Program-made: the position numbers and the translations under genes | The notes under the pieces: model-generated | The model's database searches: none | Seen by the model: only the letters and a program-made list of their open reading frames with translations | Told to the model about the DNA's origin: nothing | Assembly: GCF_000382225.1 (NCBI RefSeq) | Contig: NZ_KB907802.1 | Span: 182,667 to 246,666 of the forward strand | Direction of reading: 5' to 3' | Source of the DNA: Hymenobacter aerophilus DSM 13606 | GTDB lineage: Bacteria > Bacteroidota > Bacteroidia > Cytophagales > Hymenobacteraceae | Length of the DNA: 64,000 bases | Part shown: positions 1 to 8,673 of the stretch, piece after piece | Position numbering within the stretch: the first letter of the stretch is position 1 | Layout: each line of letters begins with the position of its first letter

Positions 1-1216
1 CGACGTGACGCTGGCCGATTTGCCGGCGGAGGAAATCCACTTCTTCGCGGAACGGGTGCGGGCGGCCGGAACGGTCAGCGCCTTTGTACTGGGCAAGTCG
101 GACCAGGAGCTGCTGGAATACTTCAACCTGCTAACGGCCACCGGGCAGGCTACGCACCTGGGGGTGTTGTGGCTGGGCACGCCCGCGCAGCGCGCCCGGC
201 TCAGCTACGGCCTGCAGGTGCAGTATGTGGTGTATGACGAGCTGGAGCGGAAGGTGCGCAAGGAAATCTGGCTGGACCACCACCTGAACCCGGCACGCCT
301 GCTCGACGACCTGCTGGCGCGGGCCGTGGAGCTGCGCTACGCCCACGAAATTCCGATGGGCAGCACCCGCCGCCAGGTGCGCAACTACCCCGAGGCCGTG
401 CTGCGCGAGCTGCTGGTGAATGCCTTTGCCCACCGCCTCTACACCACCGCCGCCGACGTGTTTGTGGGCGCGTACACCGACCGGCTGGAGATTACCAGCC
501 CGGGCGGCCTGCCGCTGGGCGTGACGCCCACCACCATTCTGCACGCGCAGAAGCGGCGCAACCCCCACCTGATGGCCACGTTTCAGGCCACGGGCATGAT
601 GGAAGGCGAAGGCTCGGGCTACGACCTGATTTATGAGCAGCTAAGCCGGGAAGCCAAGCCGCTGCCGGAAGTTGATGACAGCGGCCAGTCCCTGCGCGTA
701 ACGGTGCAGTCGCAACTGCCGGATGCGGCCACCCTGCGTCTGCTCGATTACCTGGCCGGACAATACACGTTCAGCCAGAAGGAAATGATTGCGCTGGGCC
801 AGTTGGCGCAACACCGGCGCCTGAGCGCCCTGGCCCTGGCCGCCCGGTTGCAGCTGCCCCAGACGGAGCGGCTGCGGCCCTGGCTGGCCCGGCTGGTAGA
901 GCAGAAGCTGGTGCTGACGCAGGGCGCTACCAAGGGCACCTACTACGCCCTAAGCCCCACACTGTACCAGGCGGCCCGGCTGGATGAGCGCCCCACGCTC
1001 CGCCCCCTGGACCCGGTACTGCTACGCGCCCGGATTCTGGAAGACGTGCGCAGCCACCCGCAGTCGGCCCTGGTCGATATTGTGGGGCGGGTTGGCTCAG
1101 ACACGGCGACCAGTACCGTACAGCGGGCCGTGTACGCGCTGGTAAAAAGTGGGGAACTGTTGGCCAGCGGGGGCCGCCAGCAGCGGCGCTATTCTATTAG
1201 CCAAATAAACGAATGA
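1..1216 (+). CDS. ATP-binding AlbA_2/HATPase_c_4-type regulator (5' end outside window)
   Basis: The frame is open to the left edge, so the true start is outside the window; a GTG lies at base 5 but is probably internal. The visible 403 residues hold the end of an AlbA_2-like region, then a GHKL-type ATP-binding part (around residues 125-215, with RELLVNAFAH as the N-box-like helix and DRLEITSPGGLP and GEGSGYDLI as the later nucleotide-binding loops), and a C-terminal winged-helix region (around 240-400). This is the layout of the RecG-like 'putative DNA-binding, ATP-binding' proteins common in Bacteroidetes. Such genes often sit beside type I restriction-modification genes, as here with hsdM downstream. 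It is probably a regulator or accessory of that locus; the exact role is unknown. Stop TGA at 1214-1216 lies in an ATTCATTCG-rich stretch related to the repeats that follow. Confidence 0.75.
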   Translation, partial: DVTLADLPAEEIHFFAERVRAAGTVSAFVLGKSDQELLEYFNLLTATGQATHLGVLWLGTPAQRARLSYGLQVQYVVYDELERKVRKEIWLDHHLNPARLLDDLLARAVELRYAHEIPMGSTRRQVRNYPEAVLRELLVNAFAHRLYTTAADVFVGAYTDRLEITSPGGLPLGVTPTTILHAQKRRNPHLMATFQATGMMEGEGSGYDLIYEQLSREAKPLPEVDDSGQSLRVTVQSQLPDAATLRLLDYLAGQYTFSQKEMIALGQLAQHRRLSALALAARLQLPQTERLRPWLARLVEQKLVLTQGATKGTYYALSPTLYQAARLDERPTLRPLDPVLLRARILEDVRSHPQSALVDIVGRVGSDTATSTVQRAVYALVKSGELLASGGRQQRRYSISQINE

Positions 1217-1300
1217 ATTCATTCGCATGACGAATGAATAGCTGGCCGACTTCCTGCTTTTTTCGGCCTTTCCGGGTAATTTTGGCGGTTTTTATTCATT

Positions 1301-1380
1301 ACGAATGATTACGAATGATTACGAATGATTACGAATGATTACGAATGATTACGAATGATTACGAATGATTACGAATGAAG
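1301..1380. repeat. Tandem array of eight 10-bp units (ACGAATGATT)
   Basis: Eight head-to-tail copies of ACGAATGATT, the last ending in AAG, lie between the ATP-binding regulator and hsdM. The preceding bases (TTTATTCATT) and the end of the upstream gene (AATGAATTCATTCG, around 1209-1222) carry inverted copies of the same half-site. A unit of exactly one helical turn would put every copy on the same DNA face, as in operators or iterons. Copy number could also change by slippage. Confidence 0.9.
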
Positions 1381-1488
1381 ACCGATGTAAAGAAGCGGCA
1401 GAGATGCTTTGACAAGCTCAGTATGACACGTCTTTTTTCAGCATGACGGACTTTTAGTTTCTTCCTCTTCCATCCCCCATCAACCAAC

Positions 1489-2967
1489 ATGGCTCACCCT
1501 ACTTTGAATACTACTGCCCAGGCCCTCGTGCAGCGCGTCTGGAACTATGCTACCGTGCTGCGCGACGACGGCGTGGGCTACGGCGACTACGTGGAGCAGA
1601 TTACCTACCTGCTGTTTCTGAAGATGGCCGACGAGCAGCTGGGCAACCCCAACGCGCCCACCGTGCCGGAAGCCCTGAGCTGGGCCAGCCTGCGGGAGCT
1701 GGAAGGCGACGCGCTGGAAACCCAGTACCGCCATATCCTCACCGACCTGGCCAAGGAGCCGGGGATGCTGGGCGTCATCTTCAAGAAAGCCCAGAACAAG
1801 ATTCAGAACCCGGCCCGGCTCAAGCACCTGCTGGTGCTGATTGACCGCGAAAACTGGTCGGGCATGGGCTTCGACGTGAAGGGCGAGATTTACGAGGGCC
1901 TGCTGCAGCGCAACGCCGAAGACGTGAAGGGCGGCGCCGGCCAGTACTTCACCCCGCGCCCCCTGATTCAGGCCATTGTGGACGCCGTGGCGCCGCGGCC
2001 CGGCCAGACCATCTGCGACCCGGCCTGCGGCACGGCCGGCTTCCTGCTGGTGGCCCGCGACTACCTGGTGGAGCGCTATAGCGCCCAGCTGGACGAGGAC
2101 GAGCTGCGCTTCCTGCGCGACGGCACCTTCCACGGCTTCGACATTGTGGACTCGGTGGTGCGGCTGGCGGCCATGAACCTGTACCTGCACGGCATTGGCG
2201 GGCTGGAAAGCCCCGTGCGCAACCAGGATTCGCTTATCGGCGACCCGGGCACGCGCTACGACCTGATTCTGGCCAACCCACCCTTCGGCAAGAAAAGCAG
2301 CATCACGGTGCTCAACGAGGAAGGCCAGGCCGGCAAGGATACGCTCAGCTACGAGCGGCCCGATTTCGTGGCCACCACCAGCAACAAGCAGCTCAACTTT
2401 TTGCAGCACATCTACACCATTCTGAAGGTGAATGGCACGGCGGCCGTGGTGCTGCCCGACAACGTGCTGTTTGAGGGCGGGGCGGGCGAAACCATCCGCC
2501 GCAAGCTGCTCCAGGACTGCGACGTGCACACGCTGCTGCGCCTGCCCACGGGCATTTTCTACGCCCAGGGCGTGAAAGCCAACGTGCTGTTCTTCGACAA
2601 GAAAACCAGCGGCGAAACGGCCCGCACCAGCAAGCTGTGGGTGTACGATTTGCGCACCAACCAGCACTTCACGCTGAAGACCCGCCCTCTGAGCGACGCG
2701 CACCTGCAGGACTTCGTGCAGTGCTACGGCCGGCCCGGCGAGCGGGCCCAGCGCCAGGAAACCGAGCAGTTCCGCCCCTTCGGGCTGGACGAGCTGCTGG
2801 CCCGCGACAAGGTGAACCTGGATATCTTCTGGCTCAAGGACGACACGCTGGAGGACAGCGCCTCGCTGCCCGCCCCCGATGTGCTGGCCCAGGAAATAGC
2901 CGAGAACCTGCGGGCCGCGCTGGCCGAGTTCGGCAGCATTGCCGAGGAACTGGAGGAGGTGGAGTAG
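1489..2967 (+). CDS. hsdM: Type I restriction-modification system, adenine methyltransferase subunit
   Basis: 492 residues, normal for HsdM. The N-terminal helical HsdM_N domain covers about residues 8-125 and the N6-adenine methyltransferase domain about 135-470. AdoMet-binding motif I is DPACGTAGF at residue 177 and catalytic motif IV is NPPF at residue 263. In a complete system HsdM pairs with HsdS, which supplies sequence recognition, to methylate adenine in a bipartite site; HsdR would cut unmethylated DNA. No hsdS or hsdR follows: the gene ends against a long palindrome and then an unrelated minus-strand gene. HsdS and HsdR may lie upstream outside the window, or the methyltransferase may be solitary. 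The ATG at 1489 is preceded by about 110 bases after the 10-bp repeat array. Confidence 0.95.
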   Translation: MAHPTLNTTAQALVQRVWNYATVLRDDGVGYGDYVEQITYLLFLKMADEQLGNPNAPTVPEALSWASLRELEGDALETQYRHILTDLAKEPGMLGVIFKKAQNKIQNPARLKHLLVLIDRENWSGMGFDVKGEIYEGLLQRNAEDVKGGAGQYFTPRPLIQAIVDAVAPRPGQTICDPACGTAGFLLVARDYLVERYSAQLDEDELRFLRDGTFHGFDIVDSVVRLAAMNLYLHGIGGLESPVRNQDSLIGDPGTRYDLILANPPFGKKSSITVLNEEGQAGKDTLSYERPDFVATTSNKQLNFLQHIYTILKVNGTAAVVLPDNVLFEGGAGETIRRKLLQDCDVHTLLRLPTGIFYAQGVKANVLFFDKKTSGETARTSKLWVYDLRTNQHFTLKTRPLSDAHLQDFVQCYGRPGERAQRQETEQFRPFGLDELLARDKVNLDIFWLKDDTLEDSASLPAPDVLAQEIAENLRAALAEFGSIAEELEEVE

Positions 2968-3005
2968 CCGAAGGGCTGCTACTGCCAGCGCCAGCGGGTG
3001 AGTCT

Positions 3006-3203
3006 TACTTAACTGCTGTTACGCAGGTGCCGCGCGGTGTAGGGGCGGGGCTTGTCCCCGCCCGCCGTTCGCACCGTTTCAACGACCACCGTTCAATGGT
3101 CATCGCGCAACGATACTCGTTCAACGGCGGGCGGGGGCAAGCCCCGCCCCTACACCGCGCGGCATTAGCCTAAATACAAGGCTGCGTAACAGCAGTTACT
3201 TAA
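3006..3203. repeat. Long imperfect palindrome between convergent genes
   Basis: The left arm (3006-3069) and right arm (3121-3203) pair over about 60 bases: an outer part (TTAACTGCTGTTACGCAG with CTGCGTAACAGCAGTTA) and an inner GC-rich part (GTAGGGGCGGGGCTTG with CAAGCCCCGCCCCTAC). The right arm has an extra segment CCTAAATACAAGG. The loop contains TTCAACG-type repeats. It separates hsdM from the convergent DUF5723 gene and its right arm includes that gene's stop codon. It could terminate transcription from both sides. Confidence 0.85.
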
Positions 3204-4953
3204 CAGGCTCGGGCGATGCCGTTGGTGCGGAAGTAGGTTCAGGCGTCGGCGTCGGTACGGACGTGGGTGTGGGCTCGGACGTGGGTGTGGGCACGAGCGC
3301 GGGCTCGGACGTTGGCACAGGCGTCGGCTCGGAGGTCTGTACGGGCTCAGGTGTTGGCGGGGGCTCGGACGTCGGCGTGGGTTCGGGCGTGGGTTCGGGC
3401 GTCGATATAGGCTCGGACGTGGGCGTGGGCGTGGGTGTGGGTTCGGGGGAAAGTGCGGGCTCGGATGTTGGTACGGTAGTAGGCGCCGACGCTTTCTTTC
3501 CCTTCGCGGCTTTGTTTTTGCGCTTAGAGTGGGCCCAGGCCAGGAGCGAGAATTCGGCGTACACATTGGCCCCATACGGCTCACTGGACTCGAACAGGCC
3601 GGCTATATTATTGGAGCCGACCGTCAGCGGGCCAAAGCGTACCATGGCTCCGTAGGCCAGCGTCTGGTAGTTATTGCTCAACGATATGGGCGTAGCCAGC
3701 TCCAGCCAGCGGGTTTCCATCCGGGGAGTGAGTGCCGCGTACGAAAAATGCCGCATGCCCGGTGCGAAGCGGGTGCGCAGCCCGTGGCTTACGGCTACGT
3801 TTGCGTAAAACACGCCCTTCAGCTTATAGTCAACATCTATGTTCAGGGCCGTGGGCAGGCCCGCTCTGAATTGGTTTTCACGGTCGAACTTCTGCGTGCG
3901 CAGAATATGATTGATTTTGGTGTCCACATTGTCGGCCGTAAGGCCGCTAAGGTCAGCCTCGCTTACCCCCACGTTGCGCAGGTTTATATTCTGGAAGGCC
4001 ACGGCCTGCTCGCGGTAGCGGATGGAGCCGATATCGGTTACGGCCACCGAAATCCGGTACTTATACTTGTTCCGCCCCTGGTCGGGGCCGGTGCCACGCT
4101 GCAGACCCAGGCCGCCCGACTGCCCGGCGTCGGGGCGGTATTCGTAAACCACCCCCAGGTCGGCCCCCCAGCCGGAACCGGGCGAGCCGCCCGACGTGAG
4201 CCATTTGGCGGCCGTTTGCACATCGATATCGTTGAAAGCGTTGGGGTTGGAGTAGGCAAACGAGCCCGTGTAGGAGTTGAGCCGGATGATGGTATCCCCG
4301 ACCTGCGCGGCTTCCGGCACCACTTCAATATCGGCGTTTTTAGCCTGCAGATGAGCAGAACCGATGCCCCTCAGCAGTTTAACCGTTATGCCGCCTTTAA
4401 GAAAGTGCTGCTCCTTTTCAAGTAGCACCCGGCCATAGGTGGCATCCAACTCGGCAAAGCCATTCAGATTGAGGTTGAAGGAATTATCCTTAAGCCGGTT
4501 GGGCAGCTCGAATTCATCTACTGCCGCCTGCAGAAAATCACCGGCAATGTTGTTGCCCTGCAGGGCCGTTCTCACCCGGGTGCTCAAGGCGAAACCGTTT
4601 TTTGGCCCCAGGCTAAGTAGCAGGCCCGGCCCGCGCACGGCAATACCCATGCTAGAGAGCTTTGGCCGGCTGTTGTCCGAATTGGCTTGCAGGTAGGCAC
4701 TGGAGAAGTCGACGGAGTTGGGCGAAAGCAGGCTGCCGGGTCCGGAGTAGCGGTAAGCGGTGTTTGTGCCATGAGCATCGACGGCTAGGAGCTGCACCTG
4801 AAACCGGTAGCGGTTATCGGCCACAGTAGCCGGATTCCAGGCCGTGCCGGTCAGGCCGGAAAAATTGCCGTGGCCAGGGTTAAATAACTGCTGGGCCATT
4901 GTTTGGCCAGCCGTAGCAGCCAATAGCAAACTGCAGAGGTAGCGTGATTTCAT
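3196..4953 (-). CDS. DUF5723-type exported protein with Pro/Thr/Ser/Glu-rich tail
   Basis: 585 residues from the ATG at 4953, chosen because it begins a signal peptide (MKSRYLCSLLLAATAG, cleavage probably after TMAQ); a start at 4977 would add eight residues before it. The mature N-terminus (GHGNFSGLTGTAWNPATVADNRYRF region) and alternating strand pattern fit DUF5723 proteins, predicted outer-membrane-associated beta barrels of Bacteroidetes with no known function. The last 105 or so residues are a degenerate repeat of TPTSEPTP-like units, a low-complexity tail not usual for the family. At the DNA level the repeat is a run of GGGCTCGGACGTGGGTGTGG-like units (about 3225-3490) and could vary in copy number. 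The gene stands alone, convergent with hsdM. Confidence 0.75.
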   Translation of the reverse strand: MKSRYLCSLLLAATAGQTMAQQLFNPGHGNFSGLTGTAWNPATVADNRYRFQVQLLAVDAHGTNTAYRYSGPGSLLSPNSVDFSSAYLQANSDNSRPKLSSMGIAVRGPGLLLSLGPKNGFALSTRVRTALQGNNIAGDFLQAAVDEFELPNRLKDNSFNLNLNGFAELDATYGRVLLEKEQHFLKGGITVKLLRGIGSAHLQAKNADIEVVPEAAQVGDTIIRLNSYTGSFAYSNPNAFNDIDVQTAAKWLTSGGSPGSGWGADLGVVYEYRPDAGQSGGLGLQRGTGPDQGRNKYKYRISVAVTDIGSIRYREQAVAFQNINLRNVGVSEADLSGLTADNVDTKINHILRTQKFDRENQFRAGLPTALNIDVDYKLKGVFYANVAVSHGLRTRFAPGMRHFSYAALTPRMETRWLELATPISLSNNYQTLAYGAMVRFGPLTVGSNNIAGLFESSEPYGANVYAEFSLLAWAHSKRKNKAAKGKKASAPTTVPTSEPALSPEPTPTPTPTSEPISTPEPTPEPTPTSEPPPTPEPVQTSEPTPVPTSEPALVPTPTSEPTPTSVPTPTPEPTSAPTASPEPVK

Positions 4954-5070
4954 GCGGCAGGGGTTGAGAGATGGCACAAGTGCTCGTGTTCCGGCAGTAT
5001 CTGGCTGCCAGCAAAAGCGCGTTAGCGGCCGCGGCCGGCTGGGCTGGGCGCCGCGTAGTTCCGCCGCCGC

Positions 5071-5502
5071 TTAGCGCCGGGTGAAGGATAGGGTATACAG
5101 CTTACCAGCACTGGTATAGCTGAGGGAGAGCCGGCTTTCGGTCAGCTCCGTTATCTGCCGCTCTCCCCGCAGGCCACTGCCGATATCGAGGTTCAGCAGT
5201 CGGTCTTCTTCTGCCAGAAACCAGGTGCCCTCCAAAGTCTGGGGCGTGGCCGGATTGCAGCGCGAGGGCCCTTCGTCATAGAGCAGCCGGTCGGCTTCCT
5301 CAAAACGCAGAAAATCATCCTGGTCACAGGGGCTCAGGTCGGCATATACATCCTTCACGGTACCATTGCTGGTTATCGTGCCGCCGCTGCGCATCCAGTC
5401 CTTGCCAATCAGCAAGCTGCGGTCGTCTGGTGGGGCGTCCTCTTTGGTGCAGGCTCCCAGCAGGGCAATAGCCGCCAGACCAAGTCGTAGAGTTGGTTTC
5501 AT
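5071..5502 (-). CDS. Lipocalin-like lipoprotein
   Basis: 143 residues from the ATG at 5502. This start gives a lipoprotein signal with lipobox LLGAC (Cys about residue 18) followed by charged residues; the longer frame starting at 5550 would bury it. After the signal the pattern W-x-x-S-G-G..., CDQDDFLRF, CNP..., EGTWFL and a C-terminal beta-rich stretch resembles the lipocalin-like domains of small Bacteroidetes lipoproteins. The two cysteines in SPCDQDD and SRCNP probably form the family disulfide. Likely attached to the membrane facing the periplasm; ligand unknown. Confidence 0.65.
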   Translation of the reverse strand: MKPTLRLGLAAIALLGACTKEDAPPDDRSLLIGKDWMRSGGTITSNGTVKDVYADLSPCDQDDFLRFEEADRLLYDEGPSRCNPATPQTLEGTWFLAEEDRLLNLDIGSGLRGERQITELTESRLSLSYTSAGKLYTLSFTRR

Positions 5503-5923
5503 GTTAGTAGAGAAAAGAGGATGTGAAATCAAATACTCCGGGCATGACAATCGCCCTGGCGTAGCCGCGCCAGCCTAGCCGCAGCATGGCTCCTGAGTTG
5601 TTTGAAGCTATTCTAGTGGTTGTCTGGCACGCGTTCTTTCAGAGGGGAAAGCGCGGTTTCATAGCAGAGGCATGCGGGTAAGCATTGCCCGGCATTACCG
5701 GCCAAAGGCAAGCATGTGCTGCATTGCAGCCAGGTGCCGGAGCTTCGGGTGTCGGAGGAGCCCGCGAAGCCTGAACATCTCTGCTCGGCACCAGCGGCCT
5801 ACACGAGAGGCAGTATCCTGCTGATTTCCCGGCCGGCTTTATTTGTTGGGAACACAGGTAAGTTGAGTAGGCTGCTACCCGGCCGCCTTTACCCGTGTTG
5901 CCACACAATTTCCTGACGCACGG
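5503..5923. other. Intergenic region without a convincing gene
   Basis: 421 bases between two minus-strand genes. Short open frames exist on both strands but none has family-like composition or a coherent start. No strong hairpin with a T-tract, tRNA or repeat was recognised by eye. It presumably holds the promoter of the lipoprotein gene. Confidence 0.4.
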
Positions 5924-6907
5924 CTAGAAACGGCGGATGGCCCGCACTTTAATCGCAAGTGACTGCTCCTTATCCGCAATGTCCCCTGGATACGCGCCGT
6001 CAGTAGTGTAAAAAAGCCAAAGGGCACGCGCTCCTCCACTTTCACTCTGCTCCACTGCGTTGGTGGAGGTCCAGTAATATGGACCAGTCAAGCCATAAGA
6101 ATCAGCGTTATTATCATTTTTTAGCACCAAGTCAATTAATGCCGCTTGATTGCAGAGCATCCTTAGCTCCGCTAATGAAGGCAGGTACCAGTCATTATAT
6201 AGTGGCTGGTTTCCATTCAGGACTGTATACGAATCGCATAGCCCCGCGGCGTTACCAAGGCCCCTGGCGCCGACAATTGCGGCCGTATTAGCCTGCCCAT
6301 CGGTGATGCTTTCAGCAGTACCGGGACCTAAATCAGGTGTTGCCCAAACAGCGGAGCCCACATCCTGTAGCGAAGCTATCAGGCCGTGCTGCACACCTTT
6401 TTGGTCGCGCCACAGCGAAAAGATGATACCTCCACCATACAAATCGCCAATTTGGTGCCCCCCGGCCGATTCGGCGTAAGTCGCGATTCGGGTGGAGTCA
6501 GAACGCCGGGCGTAATTGGCATAAGGTACCGACAGCAGACGGCTGGTGGCCGTGATAATCGTATTGACGTTGTCGTTAGCATCCGGGTCAATCTCCGTTT
6601 TCAGGAAGAAACGCCCCACCGGCCACTCAATCTTGGCGAACACACCACTTACTACCGTGCCCCCGCCAATGGCCAGCGTAATCAGGCCGTTATCGTTGGT
6701 AGTGGGCTTGTGTGTCTCCACGTACACGGGCGTGCCCGTCTCGGAGCCTTGCAGGATGCTGACCTTGATGGCCACGTCCTTCCTGGCAACTACGCTGTTC
6801 AGCTTATCGCGAATAACGGCCTGGTAGCTGAACTGCGACGGCGCCTGCGCCCAGGAGGACTGCAGCGCCAGTAGCAGCAGGGCTAAAAGAGTGAAAAAGT
6901 GCTTCAT
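5924..6907 (-). CDS. Secreted protein with DUF1566/Lcl-like C-terminal domain
   Basis: 327 residues with a clear signal peptide (MKHFFTLLALLLLALQSSWAQ). The next part (about residues 22-130, FSYQAVIRD... VPYANYARRSD) is the beta-rich N-terminal module found in many Bacteroidetes cell-surface proteins. The C-terminal part (about 150-327) has GGIIFSLW, WYLPSLAELRMLC, YYWTST and IKVRAIRRF, the hallmark strings of the DUF1566/Lcl C-type-lectin-like fold. Probably an exported surface protein; ligand unknown. It lies five bases downstream of the T9SS-domain protein stop and is probably co-transcribed. The stretch is richer in A+T than its neighbours. Confidence 0.7.
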   Translation of the reverse strand: MKHFFTLLALLLLALQSSWAQAPSQFSYQAVIRDKLNSVVARKDVAIKVSILQGSETGTPVYVETHKPTTNDNGLITLAIGGGTVVSGVFAKIEWPVGRFFLKTEIDPDANDNVNTIITATSRLLSVPYANYARRSDSTRIATYAESAGGHQIGDLYGGGIIFSLWRDQKGVQHGLIASLQDVGSAVWATPDLGPGTAESITDGQANTAAIVGARGLGNAAGLCDSYTVLNGNQPLYNDWYLPSLAELRMLCNQAALIDLVLKNDNNADSYGLTGPYYWTSTNAVEQSESGGARALWLFYTTDGAYPGDIADKEQSLAIKVRAIRRF

Positions 6908-6912
6908 AGCGC

Positions 6913-7398
6913 TCAGTGTTTGATGAGTTTGAACGTCTTGCTTTGCTGGTCTTGTCCCCGCACGCTGAGCAGGTAGGTGCCGGCCGACAAGCCCTGCAGG
7001 GAAATGTTGGTCTGGGCCGCTTCCACCCGCTTGCTTTGCAGCGGCCGGCCACTCACATCCTGCAGATACCAGCTCAGCCCCGCATACTTGCCTTCCAGAA
7101 GCAGTGTTAGGCCGTCAGTCGTCGGGTTGGGATACACCAGAGCCGCAACCTTGAGTTGGGCGCTGTGGGTGGCCGTGACAACATAAATTTCCAGCGGCTG
7201 CTGATTGCCGGGACTGCTGGTACCGCCCGGACCCCGGCCCTCTGCGGTAGTGAGCTGCCCCACCGAGTAGCTGACCGACCCTGCCGGACTGCTGGCTGAG
7301 CCCCCCGCACTAACAGCCCCCGCCTGGGCGCAGGCTGGCGTCGCGCCTGCACTTACAGCCACTAGCCCACCGATGAGTAACAAGTAGTGTAAAGTCAT
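6913..7398 (-). CDS. T9SS type A sorting domain protein
   Basis: 161 residues from the ATG at 7398, which starts a signal peptide (MTLHYLLLIGGLVAVSAGA); an upstream start at 7494 is less likely. The mature region has GSVSYSVGQLTT and QQPLEIYVV, a short motif seen in many Flavobacteriia and Cytophagia surface proteins. The last 75 residues form a T9SS type A sorting domain: VYPNPTTDGLTL, GLSAGTYLLSV and KTFKLIKH. Proteins with this tail cross the outer membrane through the type IX system and are anchored or released. There is little sequence besides signal and sorting domain, so it may be a small structural or carrier protein. Probably co-transcribed with the DUF1566-like gene. Confidence 0.8.
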   Translation of the reverse strand: MTLHYLLLIGGLVAVSAGATPACAQAGAVSAGGSASSPAGSVSYSVGQLTTAEGRGPGGTSSPGNQQPLEIYVVTATHSAQLKVAALVYPNPTTDGLTLLLEGKYAGLSWYLQDVSGRPLQSKRVEAAQTNISLQGLSAGTYLLSVRGQDQQSKTFKLIKH

Positions 7399-7929
7399 GA
7401 GCAGCAGTCTTTGAAATGGAAGTATGCGTAGGCCACGGTGGCTACTACTGTTCTTGGCTCTCCCTGCGGGCATTGCCGAGGCTGATTCAGCCATGAATTG
7501 AAATGCCGAGAATGCAGAGTCATTACCAGTATATAAATCCTATTATTTATTGTAAAGGTTATTCTTTGCCAACTGCTTCACAATACCCATAAATGGGTAT
7601 TTATAGCCAACGGCCATTCCTTACTCTTGCCTTACCACAGTACTCCGGCAGCTTCTGAGTAAAGAAGCAGACACTCATGGATTAGTGAGGGAGCGGCATT
7701 TTGGCCGATAAGAGTGACTTTAAAGCGGCTTCGGTGAGCTGGTTGGAATAGGACGGCTAGCATGCGCCGGCTAGCAAAACCGGAGCTATGCTCCTGCAGA
7801 GCATAGGGGCAGGCCCACGCTTGCTGGTTAGTAGCAGAGTCCAGCTGATATCTCGCCCCTATGGTATTCCCGCTTCTGATTTGACCATCTTCTCAGAAAC
7901 CCAAGAGCTTTGTACTATGGATGTAATGC
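7399..7929. other. Intergenic region, possible edge of the phage-like module
   Basis: 531 bases with no gene I can support. It is more AT-rich near 7500-7620. A small inverted repeat (GGCTAG ... CTAGC, around 7755-7775) is visible. This is where the phage-like module (7930-12354) meets the T9SS gene pair, so an attachment site could be here, but no direct repeat matching the other side was recognised. Confidence 0.35.
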
Positions 7930-8673
7930 TCAGGCGGCGGGGTTGGAGCGGTAGCGGTCGGCCAGGCGGCGGTCTTCGGCGCGGTGGCGGCGGTCGATTT
8001 CCATTTGGGCCTCGGGGCTGGGCTGCCAATCGGGGCGGGTATTGCGCAGGGTGAGCAGCTGCAGCTGGTGGCGCTGCTGCTCGGCTTCGGCGGCGAGGAG
8101 CAGGCCATGCTTCTGGCGCTGGTTGATGAGCGTGAGGCGCTGGCGCAGGTGCTCGGCATTGGGGTGGTCGAGGGGGATGCGGCGGCCGATGGCGGCCACC
8201 AGCTGGGGGGCGGTTTGCTGGAGCTGGGTGAGCGTGGCGGTGGCCTCGCCGGCGGCCTGGGCTTTGCGGTCGAGGTGCTGGGTTTCGAGGTAGGTGGCTT
8301 TGCGCTGGAAGTATTCGGCTAGCAGGGCGTAGATGCGGGAGACGTCGAGGGAGGTGAAGAACTTGCTGCCGCGGGTGCGGGCCTCTTTCAGGGCCAGGAT
8401 GATGTCTTTGACGCTCTCGTGGGTGTAGGTGTGGGCCAGCGTGTCGGCCAGTTCGAGGATGTCGGCCGCGTCGGGCTTGTCAGGTACGCGCAGCGAGTCG
8501 AGGAAGGCGCGCAGGATGATGATGAGCAGCTTGACGAGCACGGTTTCGCCGAGCTGGCGGCGGAGCTGGAACAGCTTGGGCGCGGCGGCGGCCTGAGCCA
8601 TCGTTAGGCCCACGGATAGCTCGGCCAGCAGGGCGCGGGCTTCGGGGTTGGGCGTGGCGGCCAGCTCACGCAT
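7930..8673 (-). CDS. Hypothetical protein, last gene of the phage-like operon
   Basis: 247 residues from the ATG at 8673, which overlaps the stop of the preceding gene (8666) by eight bases and suggests translational coupling. The longer open frame to 8913 has Pro/Thr/Ser-rich composition typical of a shadow frame and is rejected. The protein is almost all alpha-helical: LRRQLGETVLVKLLIIILRAFLDSL, then Leu-rich helices and a highly charged, Arg/Glu/Gln-rich C-terminus (about 165-247) probably forming a coiled coil. No catalytic motif seen. Position after a winged-helix replication-type gene suggests an accessory role in replication or maintenance of the element; that is inference. Confidence 0.6.
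   Translation of the reverse strand: MRELAATPNPEARALLAELSVGLTMAQAAAAPKLFQLRRQLGETVLVKLLIIILRAFLDSLRVPDKPDAADILELADTLAHTYTHESVKDIILALKEARTRGSKFFTSLDVSRIYALLAEYFQRKATYLETQHLDRKAQAAGEATATLTQLQQTAPQLVAAIGRRIPLDHPNAEHLRQRLTLINQRQKHGLLLAAEAEQQRHQLQLLTLRNTRPDWQPSPEAQMEIDRRHRAEDRRLADRYRSNPAA

Noticed and set aside
1301..1380. CRISPR array
   Set aside because: The units are 10 bases, contiguous and without spacers.
1480..2703. 407-codon minus-strand frame opposite hsdM
   Set aside because: Shadow frame; hsdM motifs are complete on the plus strand.
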